Source of the DNA: an uncultured Acidimicrobiales bacterium
GTDB taxonomy: Bacteria; Actinomycetota; Acidimicrobiia; Acidimicrobiales; SHLQ01
NCBI GenBank assembly: GCA_938023735.1
Contig: CALJDK010000136.1
Span: 1 to 39,231 of the forward strand
Length of the DNA stretch: 39,231 bases
Direction of reading: 5' to 3'
Shown: positions 33,119 through 39,231 of the stretch, piece after piece
Numbering within the stretch: the first letter of the stretch is position 1
How the letters are laid out: each line of letters begins with the position of its first letter
Notes under the pieces: model-generated
Database searches by the model: none
Seen by the model: only the letters and a program-made list of their open reading frames with translations
What the model was told of the DNA's origin: nothing
Made by a program: the position numbers and the translations under genes

Positions 33119-33784
33119 CTACTCTGGAAGCTGCCAATCGACGGGTTCTCGCCCTGCCGCCACCAACGCCTCGTTGGTCTTCGAGAACGGCGCACTTCCG
33201 AAAAACCCGCGATGAGCCGACAACGGCGACGGATGCGGAGCCTCGAACACCACATGTCGGTCAACATCAATAAGCGTCTTCTTCTTACGGGCATGGGCAC
33301 CCCAGAGGATGAACACCACCGTTTCGGTCTTTGCGCTCACCGCACGAATGACCTCGTCGGTAAACGTTTCCCACCCCTGACCCTGATGCGAAGCCGCAGC
33401 TCCCGAACGCACAGTCATCGTGGTGTTCAGAAGCAACACTCCCTGTCGGGCCCACGCCTCAAGATTGCCGTGGGCCGGCGGAGTAAACCCGACATCGGTG
33501 GCCAACTCTTTGTACATATTTGCAAGCGACGGCGGAACCCGAACGCCTCGTTTCACGCTGAAACACAAACCGTGAGCTTGCCCCGGACCGTGGTACGGGT
33601 CCTGCCCCAGAATCATTACCTTGGTGTCGGCGTAAGCGGTGAAATGCAGCGCCGCGAATACTTCGTCGTGCGGCGGAAACACCTCACCGTTGGCCCGTTC
33701 GGTCGCCACAAACTGCTGGAGCTGCGGCCAGTAGGGCTTGGCAAACTCACCCCGAAGAATCGGATTCCAATCGGTCGTCGTCAC
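33119..33784 (-). CDS. ung: Uracil-DNA glycosylase, family 1
   Basis: A 221-residue base-excision repair enzyme that removes uracil from DNA. The water-activating motif GQDPYHGPGQAHGLCFSV (catalytic D62), the uracil-pocket segment LLNTTMTVR and the leucine-loop motif HPSPLSAHRGF are all present, and the length is usual. I prefer the GTG at 33784, just before TTTDWNPIL; a longer start at 33823 would overlap the small membrane-protein gene. It precedes the formate dehydrogenase operon on the same strand, 114 bp upstream of the GTG at 33004. Confidence 0.93.
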   Translation of the reverse strand: MTTTDWNPILRGEFAKPYWPQLQQFVATERANGEVFPPHDEVFAALHFTAYADTKVMILGQDPYHGPGQAHGLCFSVKRGVRVPPSLANMYKELATDVGFTPPAHGNLEAWARQGVLLLNTTMTVRSGAAASHQGQGWETFTDEVIRAVSAKTETVVFILWGAHARKKKTLIDVDRHVVFEAPHPSPLSAHRGFFGSAPFSKTNEALVAAGREPVDWQLPE

Positions 33785-33803
33785 GCCCAACCCACTCTCG
33801 AAC

Positions 33804-34013
33804 TCACAAGACCATCGAGGCAATCGCCCAGATCGATGCGGCGAAGCCCAACACGATGTACACGATGCTTCGCGTCACCGGCGCCTTCTGAAGATCACTC
33901 TCGTCGTTCGGCTTCTCCGGCGGTCGAAGCAGCGCCGCGAGGTTACCAACGGCCATCGCACCGCCGATCGCCAGCACAAGGAGCGGAAGCAGGTTGTCGC
34001 CTAGGGGATTCAT
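33804..34013 (-). CDS. Small two-helix membrane protein of unknown function
   Basis: A 69-residue protein with two hydrophobic helices, LLPLLVLAIGGAMAVGNLAAL (about 8-28) and SIVYIVLGFAASIWAIASMVL (about 49-69), joined by a charged loop (RPPEKPNDESDLQK). GAGAAG lies upstream of the ATG at 34013. It ends 19 bp before the ung GTG, so the two may be co-transcribed. No family recognised. Confidence 0.7.
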   Translation of the reverse strand: MNPLGDNLLPLLVLAIGGAMAVGNLAALLRPPEKPNDESDLQKAPVTRSIVYIVLGFAASIWAIASMVL

Positions 34014-34102
34014 GTTGCCAATTTCTTCTCAAGGTACGGCGTAGAACGCCGATCATCTTTGTAACACCAGTGGATTCGCCCCTGCTGGTGGGAACGGGGA
34101 TT

Positions 34103-34186
34103 GAGTGGAAGTCGCTAACTCCCTCCAACGCATTGCCAACCAGCGCTTTTCCAGGGTGCTACTCGCAATGATAGTGACTTCCACTC
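34103..34186. repeat. 15-bp inverted repeat with 54-bp interior
   Basis: GAGTGGAAGTCGCTA (34103-34117) and TAGTGACTTCCACTC (34172-34186) pair with one mismatch. Inside, CATTGC and GCAATG form a second inverted pair, so a transcript could fold into a long interrupted hairpin. It may be a miniature mobile element or a small RNA; no target-site duplication was recognised. Confidence 0.6.
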
Positions 34187-34202
34187 CCCCCAACATTCTC
34201 CG

Positions 34203-34542
34203 GCGTTCCCTGGGCACGCAGCCCAACCGGGCTCACCCTCCAGGCTGGCGCCTTCCGGGCTACAGGTTCCTAGAACTCCCTAGCGCTGTCTCTCCGCGTT
34301 CCCTGGGCACGCAGCCCAACCGGGCTCACCCTCCAGGCTGGCGCCTTCCGGGCTACAGACCTCCACAAGACTCAAACGCTGTCTGTCAGCGTTCCCTACC
34401 AACTACGGTACCTGGCACCAAAACCCCACTTCGGTGCCAGGTACCAAACAGCCAAAAGGTTCCAGGCACCACGTTTCTGGCGTTTCCTGGGCACGCAGCC
34501 CAACCGGGCTCACCCTCCAGGCTGGCGCCTTCCGGGCTACAG
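34203..34542 (+). repeat. Three copies of a 63-bp repeat
   Basis: Copies at 34203-34265, 34296-34358 and 34480-34542 are identical except for one base in the third (GCGTTTCC for GCGTTCCC). Each starts GCGTTCCCTGGGCACGCAG, ends TTCCGGGCTACAG and contains the small hairpin AGCCC-AACC-GGGCT. Spacing is irregular (93 and 184 bp). The second and third copies are followed by related flanks (AAGACTCAAACGCT). The high identity points to recent duplication or sequence homogenisation. Confidence 0.88.
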
Positions 34543-34648
34543 TCCTCAACAAGACTCAAACGCTTTCACTGAGCCGTCCGAACTCGGTACCTGGCACCAA
34601 CCCCCACTTCGGTGCCAGGTACCAAACCGCCAAAAAGTTCCAGGCACC
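34407..34648. repeat. Two sets of GGTACCTGGCACC-type palindromes
   Basis: Set one: GGTACCTGGCACC at 34407-34419 and its exact reverse complement GGTGCCAGGTACC at 34433-34445, then GGTTCCAGGCACC at 34458-34470. Set two repeats this at 34586-34598, 34611-34623 and 34636-34648 (the last with one change). Cores are 25-26 bp apart. GGTTCCAGGCACC is the exact reverse complement of the core at 4257, linking this locus to the 4.25-kb hairpins. The 13-bp arms could form strong hairpins in RNA or DNA. Confidence 0.88.
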
Positions 34649-34841
34649 GGGTTCCGGGTTTGACACCGGAGGGGTTTTGCTAGGCGGCTGGTGGCGGCGC
34701 TGGTTTGTCGGCGATTTCAAGAGAAGCTGCCTCCAGCGACCGCAGGGAGCCCCCGCAGGGAAAACGTGCCCGAAGGGTGCGTTGCTTCGGATGTCAGCCG
34801 ACAGAGCAGTGACGCCAGCAGACGCCGGGGAGACTACCGAC

Positions 34842-35576
34842 TCAACCTCGCGGCGGTTCGTCAAGCATTGCCAGAAGGTCGTCGTCGGTAACTTCCTCAC
34901 GCACATTTACCACCTCGGTCTTTTCGACCAGGCCGTTGTTGAAGGTCGTCTCGGAGCTACTCAACGTGCCGGTGGTGGCATCGAAGCAGTAGATCGCCGA
35001 CTCACCAAACGGGGCATCGAATGTCTCGGTGGTGAGCAGCAGTTCCCAGCACCCCTCATCGGTCACAAAGACCCGGTAGGTCGGCGGATCCCCCGCTAGA
35101 ACCGCACCGATATTTCCGAGCTCGGTCTCTAGGGCGTCATCGATGGAAGGAGCGGTGTCGAGATCGCGGCATTCCAGTTCGCCGCCTTCATCAACCGAGG
35201 TCCGGCTCGAACACAACACCTCGACACCGCCGAGGTAACCAGTGACTCCCGAAAGGCTGCGCACCAGTCGATCGCCGCGCCGCTGGGCCAAGACTTCTGT
35301 GACGGTCAGTTCGGTGCCATCTGCAGTGATGCGAGTCAGATTGGACTCGACGAGTGCCTCGACCGATCGAAAGCGAGCCCAATCCATAAGGAAGTCTTCA
35401 CGCCGTTGTTGCTGAAGTTCCACACTGGTCTGTTGGCCCTCGGCGAGTTCGACGGCGGCCTCGCCGGACCCATCGGCGACAGAGGTATCCCCAGTTCTCA
35501 CAAAAATCGCGGCGAGACCAAGGCCCAAAGCAAGGCCTACAACCAGCCCAATCAGCACTAGGAATCGCAGACGCAC
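34842..35576 (-). CDS. Membrane-anchored extracytoplasmic protein of unknown function
   Basis: A 244-residue protein with a single N-terminal hydrophobic anchor (FLVLIGLVVGLALGLGLAAIF, about 5-25) and an acidic outer domain. Four cysteines lie in the outer domain (EVLCSSR, LECRDLD, DEGCWEL, IYCFDA), likely two disulfides. No family or catalytic motif recognised. It is followed on the plus-strand side by the methyltransferase gene, 42 bp upstream of it on the minus strand. Confidence 0.78.
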   Translation of the reverse strand: MRLRFLVLIGLVVGLALGLGLAAIFVRTGDTSVADGSGEAAVELAEGQQTSVELQQQRREDFLMDWARFRSVEALVESNLTRITADGTELTVTEVLAQRRGDRLVRSLSGVTGYLGGVEVLCSSRTSVDEGGELECRDLDTAPSIDDALETELGNIGAVLAGDPPTYRVFVTDEGCWELLLTTETFDAPFGESAIYCFDATTGTLSSSETTFNNGLVEKTEVVNVREEVTDDDLLAMLDEPPRG

Positions 35577-35618
35577 CCCTTTACGGTACGCCCGGGCGCG
35601 GTCGAAACCGCCGCCAAA

Positions 35619-36200
35619 TCAGTGATCGCGTTGATGAACCGACACGGCGTAGCGGTTGCCGTCGACGAATCCTTTGAGATCCCAGGTTGCGTACCGCTCA
35701 ACAAGGCCCAAACCTGCGGCGGCAGCCCAGTCGTCGTAATCGTCGAGCGAAACGATGCCGTTGAGTTGAAAACCGGCGATCAATCGACCCTGGGGAGCAA
35801 CATGGCGCGCCGTAGCAGCCACTGTTTGGGGTTCGGTGCCGGGTGCCAGGTAGATCATGACGTTGCCTGCCATGGCCACAACGTCGAACTCTCGGTCGAG
35901 TTCGAGATTGGCCAGATCGGCTTCGACCCACTCGATATCGGGCGCCTTTTGGTTTGCCTGGGCAAGCATCGAGGCGTCGAGATCGGTACCGACTACTTCG
36001 ATACCGCGATTGTGGAGCTCGATTGCGACCCGGCCGGTTCCACAACCTGCGTCGAGAACCGTGGCCGGCGTATACCGCTGGATGAACTCGACCTCGCCGT
36101 GCATTTCCTTGCCAGACGCAGCGATGGCCGCGAATCGGGCGTCGTAGTCGGCCCCTGAGCCACCTCGCTGGGCCGACCAGCGCGATGGTTTGTCAGCCAT
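35619..36200 (-). CDS. Class I SAM-dependent methyltransferase
   Basis: A 193-residue methyltransferase. Motif I is VLDAGCGTGRVAIEL (48-62), followed by the acidic strand VGTDLDASML, VEADLANLEL and the post-motif VVAMAGNVMIYL. Small enzymes of this type methylate metabolites or proteins, and the acceptor cannot be named. It lies 18 bp downstream of dnaB on the same strand and may be co-transcribed with it. Confidence 0.88.
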   Translation of the reverse strand: MADKPSRWSAQRGGSGADYDARFAAIAASGKEMHGEVEFIQRYTPATVLDAGCGTGRVAIELHNRGIEVVGTDLDASMLAQANQKAPDIEWVEADLANLELDREFDVVAMAGNVMIYLAPGTEPQTVAATARHVAPQGRLIAGFQLNGIVSLDDYDDWAAAAGLGLVERYATWDLKGFVDGNRYAVSVHQRDH

Positions 36201-36218
36201 GGTTCTCGAGATGCCTTA

Positions 36219-37574
36219 CTAAACCGTTCGAGCCATATTGGCGAACCGGGTGTAGTGGGGAAGAAACGCCAGCCGAACGGTGCCAATAGGGCCGTTGCGG
36301 TGCTTGGCAATAATGATCTCGGCGGTTCCCTGATCGGGGCTTTCGACGTTGTATACCTCGTCGCGGTAGATGAACATCACGACGTCGGCGTCCTGCTCGA
36401 TCGAGCCACTCTCACGCAGATCGGCAAGCATTGGCCGCTTATCTTGACGCTGTTCGAGACCACGCGAAAGCTGCGACAAACCAATAACGGGACACTCGAG
36501 CTCACGAGCGAGGATCTTGAGACCACGGCTGATTTCGGAAACCTCGACTTGGCGGCTCTCGGCCCCGGCACGACCAGTCATGAGCTGGATGTAGTCGACG
36601 ACTACCATGCCCAGATCGCCGACCCGGCTCTTGAGTCGTCGGGCCTTCGCGCGAATCTCCATGATGGTGAGGTTGGGGTTGTCGTCGATATAGATGGGCG
36701 CTTCGGCAAGACGACCCACCCCATGGCTGATCTTCGACCAGTCCTTTTCGGTGAGTTGCCCGTCGCGCACGTTCTTGGAATCGACCTTGGCTTCGGAACA
36801 CAAGATTCTGTTGGTGAGCTCGAGTTGGCTCATTTCGAGCGAGAACATCAGCACGGGACGGTTGGTTTCGACCGCGGCATTGGTGAGCGCGTTAAGAACG
36901 AAACTGGTCTTACCCATGGCAGGGCGAGCACCGATAATGATGAGCGCGTTGGGTTGAAAGCCCGACAGCAACTCGTCGAGGTCGATGAAGCCGGTTTGGG
37001 TTCCGGTGATGGCGTCGCCCCGCTCGTACAACTCTTCGAGGCGGTCGAGGTTGGCATCGAGTAGGTCAGAGATCGGTGCCATCGTGTCGGCGACCCGCCC
37101 CTCGGCCACCTTGTACATCAGTGCTTCCGCAGTATCGATGGCCTTCACGACATCGTCGGGTTTGCTATAGCCGATCTCACTGATTTCGCCGGCTACTTCA
37201 ATAAGCCGCCGAAGCTGGAACCGTTCGAAGATAATGTTTGCGTAGCGTGCCGCGCTGGAGGTAGCGGGCGTATCGATCTGCAGGTTGACCAACACCGCCG
37301 GACCACCAACGGTTTCGAGCAACCCGGCCCGATCGAGTTCGTCGGCAACCGTTACCGGGTCGGAAGGCTCGCCTGCCCCGTACAGCGTAGTGATGGCATC
37401 AAAGATGTGCGCGTGAGCCGGCTTGTAGAAGTTCTCGGTGGAGACAACTTCGATGGCATCGGCGATGGCATCGCGGGACAACAACATGGCACCGATAAGC
37501 GAAGCTTCAGCATCGAGGTTGTGGGGCGGAACGTGGCGGCTGGCGGGCGCAGCCGATTCGAAGACGTCAGTCAT
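36219..37574 (-). CDS. dnaB: Replicative DNA helicase DnaB
   Basis: A 451-residue hexameric helicase. The N-terminal domain begins VPPHNLDAEASLIGAML, Walker A is GARPAMGKTS (215-224), Walker B is VVVDYIQLMTG, and SQLSRGLEQRQDKRPMLADLRESGSIEQDAD carries the arginine finger and sensor region. No intein interrupts it, unlike in some actinobacteria. ATG 37574 gives the standard length; longer in-frame starts run into the gap and lack homology. It is separated from rplI by 416 bp that contain DnaA-box-like sites, an unusually long gap for this conserved gene order. Confidence 0.96.
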   Translation of the reverse strand: MTDVFESAAPASRHVPPHNLDAEASLIGAMLLSRDAIADAIEVVSTENFYKPAHAHIFDAITTLYGAGEPSDPVTVADELDRAGLLETVGGPAVLVNLQIDTPATSSAARYANIIFERFQLRRLIEVAGEISEIGYSKPDDVVKAIDTAEALMYKVAEGRVADTMAPISDLLDANLDRLEELYERGDAITGTQTGFIDLDELLSGFQPNALIIIGARPAMGKTSFVLNALTNAAVETNRPVLMFSLEMSQLELTNRILCSEAKVDSKNVRDGQLTEKDWSKISHGVGRLAEAPIYIDDNPNLTIMEIRAKARRLKSRVGDLGMVVVDYIQLMTGRAGAESRQVEVSEISRGLKILARELECPVIGLSQLSRGLEQRQDKRPMLADLRESGSIEQDADVVMFIYRDEVYNVESPDQGTAEIIIAKHRNGPIGTVRLAFLPHYTRFANMARTV

Positions 37575-37817
37575 TGGTGAGGTGTGGAGTACTTTCGGCG
37601 AACGAAGATGTGGGAAGAAAGGGTGATAGAAGCCAAAGGGTGAAAGAAGTGAAAGCGGCCCTTTCTCTATTCTCCTGAAAGGGTCTGACAGCCCGCCCCA
37701 AAGTTGGTAGCTGGGGACAAGATGGCGGCGTTTGGGGCCCCCTAACTCTGCCCTACATTGCCTGTGGGTCACCAGTGCAAACCCTAGGGAAAACCCCTGA
37801 TTTCATGGGGAAATAGC

Positions 37818-37900
37818 TGTGGAATCGGGTGTGGAGAAAGCTGCTGACCGTGTGGAAACGCCGTGGACAACCTTCTACTTATCCACAGTGTTGTGAATAA
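37818..37900. promoter_or_regulatory. Cluster of DnaA-box-like sites upstream of dnaB
   Basis: Within 83 bp there are a perfect TTATCCACA (37879-37887), an inverted TTATTCACA (as TGTGAATAA, 37892-37900), an inverted TTCTCCACA (37830-37838), and weaker inverted sites at 37818-37826 (three mismatches), 37851-37859 and 37862-37870 (TTGTCCACG). The two best sites face each other 4 bp apart. They lie in the 416-bp gap (37575-37990) between rplI and dnaB. The remainder of that gap (37575-37817) is AG-rich just upstream of dnaB and holds no gene I can support. Confidence 0.6.
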
Positions 37901-37923
37901 GTACAAACTCTCCAAAACGGCGA

Positions 37924-37967
37924 CTCGGCCGCACCCAACCCACCGAAGCGGGTGCGGTACGACCGAG
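37924..37967 (-). terminator. Probable terminator after rplI
   Basis: Nested inverted repeats CTCGG (37924-37928) / CCGAG (37963-37967) and CCGCACCC (37929-37936) / GGGTGCGG (37950-37957) form a hairpin downstream of rplI on the minus strand. GTTTTGG follows about 10 nt further on. The T-run is short. Confidence 0.55.
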
Positions 37968-37990
37968 CCTGATTGCAGTTGTACTTGTAG

Positions 37991-38434
37991 CTAGACAGCC
38001 ACGATCTCCAACGTGATGGGGAACTGCACCTCGGGGTGCAGTTGTGCCATCACCGTGTGGCTACCCGTGGTCTTGATCGCTTCATCGGCTTCGATGTTGC
38101 GCTTGTCGATAACAATGCCGGTCTGTTCTTCGACCGCAGTTGCGATGTCGGTAGTGGTGATGGAACCGAACAACTTCTCGCCATCGGCGTTTGCGCCAAT
38201 GGTGATAACTGCCGGTACCAACTTGGTTGCTACCTCTTCGGCTTCGGCCCGGTCTTCGGCGGACTTCATCACACGCGCTTCACGCATGGACTCGGCCTGG
38301 GCCTCGGCGCCCGGGGTGGACTTCATGACGAGGCCCTTGGGCAGAAGGAAGTTGCGCGCGTAGCCGGTGGCTACATCGGCGATATCGCCCTTCTTTCCGA
38401 GACCATCGACATCGGTTCGCAGAATTACCTTCAT
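37991..38434 (-). CDS. rplI: 50S ribosomal protein L9
   Basis: A 147-residue ribosomal protein, the usual length. The N-terminal domain [34 protein letters not shown] is the L9 signature, followed by the long connecting helix and the C-terminal domain with [14 protein letters not shown]. The ATG overlaps the rpsR stop by 4 bp (ATGA), and GAGGGGGAAGC just upstream, inside rpsR, is a strong ribosome site. Confidence 0.97.
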   Translation of the reverse strand: MKVILRTDVDGLGKKGDIADVATGYARNFLLPKGLVMKSTPGAEAQAESMREARVMKSAEDRAEAEEVATKLVPAVITIGANADGEKLFGSITTTDIATAVEEQTGIVIDKRNIEADEAIKTTGSHTVMAQLHPEVQFPITLEIVAV

Positions 38435-38919
38435 GCTTCCCCCTCGGTGGTTGCCTCGTCGGCAGCACCAACGGTGACACCTTCGATTTCGCTGACATCG
38501 AAGTCGGCGGCCTCAACGGGTGCATCGGTACCGGTATCGATAGTCTCGTCGGTTGCCTCGGTTGCATCGCCCTCTTCGGTTCCGGGCGGCGGCGATGATG
38601 GACGTGGTGGTGGTCCGTCGGCACGAGGCCCACGGTCGCGACCGCCACCGCGCTGGGTGGTAACCCGAACGGTGTAGGGAAGCAGCGCCATCTCGCGGGC
38701 GTTCTTGATTGCGCGAGCGACCTCGGCCTGTTGCTGGGTGCTGTTACCGGTTACCCGGCGAGCACGGATCTTGGAGCGGTCGGAGACAAACCGACGCAAA
38801 ATGTTGATGTCTTTGTAATCGACGTAGTCGATCTTTTCTTCGGTGAGAATGCTGACGCGTTTCTTGGCGCGTCGGGCATTGTCCTTGTTTTTGCCACGCT
38901 TGGGCGCTGGCTTTGCCAT
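38431..38919 (-). CDS. rpsR: 30S ribosomal protein S18 with long acidic C-terminal extension
   Basis: A 162-residue protein. Residues 1-90 are normal S18 ([27 protein letters not shown] and [12 protein letters not shown]). About 72 further residues follow: a Gly/Arg/Pro linker ([20 protein letters not shown]) and a Glu/Asp/Thr/Ala-rich tail ending ATTEGEA. Standard S18 ends near 75-90 residues. The extension is in frame, has no cysteine and looks disordered. The gene lies between ssb (18 bp) and rplI (4-bp overlap). Confidence 0.95.
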   Translation of the reverse strand: MAKPAPKRGKNKDNARRAKKRVSILTEEKIDYVDYKDINILRRFVSDRSKIRARRVTGNSTQQQAEVARAIKNAREMALLPYTVRVTTQRGGGRDRGPRADGPPPRPSSPPPGTEEGDATEATDETIDTGTDAPVEAADFDVSEIEGVTVGAADEATTEGEA

Positions 38920-38937
38920 GGTGATTGGTTCCTAGAT

Positions 38938-39231
38938 CTAGAAGGGTTCTTCGTCGGTGTCGTATGCGGGTGCGGCGCTTGGGGTGTTGGCGACCGGACT
39001 ATTCTGTCCGCCGCCTCCCTGGCCGCCACCCTGGCCACCACTGAATTCGTTACGGGTGATTTGTGCGCTGGCCCACTTGAGGCTGGGCGCAACATCGTCG
39101 GCAATGATCTCGACCTTCGAGCGTTTATCGCCGTCTTGGGTTTGCCACGAGCGCTGCTCGAGACGGCCATAGACCACGACACGTGAGCCCTTGGTGAGGC
39201 TCTCGCTTACGTTTTCGGCCAGCTGACGCCA
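38938..39231 (-). CDS. ssb: Single-stranded DNA-binding protein, 5' end outside the window
   Basis: The last 97 residues of SSB are visible. The window begins inside the OB-fold at [29 protein letters not shown], followed by [19 protein letters not shown], a Gly/Gln-rich linker and the acidic tip DTDEEPF, the docking site for repair and replication proteins. The gene leads the ssb-rpsR-rplI block; rpsF is expected just beyond the window edge. Confidence 0.95.
   Translation of the reverse strand, partial: WRQLAENVSESLTKGSRVVVYGRLEQRSWQTQDGDKRSKVEIIADDVAPSLKWASAQITRNEFSGGQGGGQGGGGQNSPVANTPSAAPAYDTDEEPF

Larger units (their letters stand above)
34014..34841. other. 828-bp gene-free, repeat-rich region
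   Basis: No convincing coding sequence lies between the small membrane protein and the anchored protein at 34842. The region holds a long inverted repeat (34103-34186), three copies of a 63-bp unit, and two sets of GGTACC-type palindromes, listed separately. From about 34660 to 34841 I see only GC-rich short hairpins (for example GTGCCC-GAA-GGGTGC) and no tRNA or known RNA. Frames that stay open here are made of the repeats themselves. Confidence 0.8.

Noticed and set aside
34014..34841. Protein-coding genes or a known structured RNA in the repeat region
   Set aside because: Open frames here consist of the repeats and have no recognisable domain or start site. I looked for tRNA, RNase P, tmRNA and riboswitch cores and recognised none.
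37818..37900. Definite chromosomal origin oriC
   Set aside because: dnaA and dnaN are not in the window and no clear AT-rich unwinding element is seen, so the site is described only as a DnaA-box cluster.

Overview
The window looks like chromosomal DNA of a high-GC actinobacterium, most likely from the Acidimicrobiia or a close relative. This is inferred from many GTG starts, a Mycobacterium-type dCTP deaminase with the HSTAGF signature, an [4Fe-4S] photolyase, luciferase-like monooxygenase and PNPOx-family flavoproteins, Pro/Thr-rich lipoproteins, and an ssb-rpsR-rplI-dnaB block. No marker gene fixes the lineage more closely. No tRNA, rRNA, insertion sequence, integrase or CRISPR array was recognised.

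The main result is that three genes carry an in-frame TGA exactly where a redox-active or metal-liganding cysteine (or known selenocysteine) is expected, and each reads on as a family-consistent protein with a hairpin just after the TGA. They are: (1) an AhpD-like protein with a CFYU motif, 14344-15447; (2) a TlpA/thioredoxin-like lipoprotein with a UPTC motif, 22834-23427; (3) the catalytic part of a formate dehydrogenase, 31070-33004 on the minus strand, whose downstream hairpin has the same GGTCT loop and the same 18-nt spacing as E. coli fdhF as I recall it. A conventional gene caller would split or truncate all three. I read them as selenoproteins, so the genome should encode SelA, SelB, SelD and tRNA-Sec, none of which lie in the window.

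Layout. 1-3460: minus-strand acyl-CoA metabolism genes (SDR, acyl-CoA ligase, crotonase) ending in a 33-bp tandem repeat. 3562-7066: nitroreductase and PNPOx-like flavoproteins on plus, then dcd, a maleate-isomerase-like protein lacking both catalytic cysteines, and a sulfotransferase on minus. 7233-10026: plus-strand TlpA-like lipoprotein, small lipoprotein, GNAT and luciferase-like monooxygenase. 10057-12393: a large secreted sugar dehydrogenase with two CBM60-like modules. 12470-15447: phosphoesterase, EamA transporter and AhpD-like selenoprotein, convergent with the photolyase. 17030-20024: MoxR-DUF58-DUF4129 operon. 20117-22749: response regulator, coiled-coil protein and soluble histidine kinase. 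22834-27294: selenocysteine TlpA-like lipoprotein, inactive rhomboid-like protein, tandem SnoaL protein, SGNH hydrolase, thioredoxin, SDR.

27379-33004 is a minus-strand NAD-linked formate dehydrogenase operon with an unusual arrangement. The alpha subunit is split: the Sec-containing catalytic part comes first, a NuoE-NuoF fusion second, the iron-sulfur part third, and a GcvT-like tetrahydrofolate protein last, with 4- to 8-bp overlaps or very short gaps. This would move electrons from formate to NAD and sits beside a folate C1 enzyme. Upstream lie ung and a small membrane protein, then an 828-bp gene-free stretch (34014-34841) full of palindromes and repeats. The right end is dnaB, a 416-bp gap with a cluster of DnaA-box-like sites, rplI, rpsR with a long acidic tail, and the 3' end of ssb.

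Three intergenic loci (about 4.25, 27.3 and 34.4-34.65 kb) share a 13-nt near-palindromic core of the form GGTxxCTGxxACC. At the first two, hairpins occur in pairs with the same 41-bp period, which points to a dispersed palindromic repeat family in this genome.
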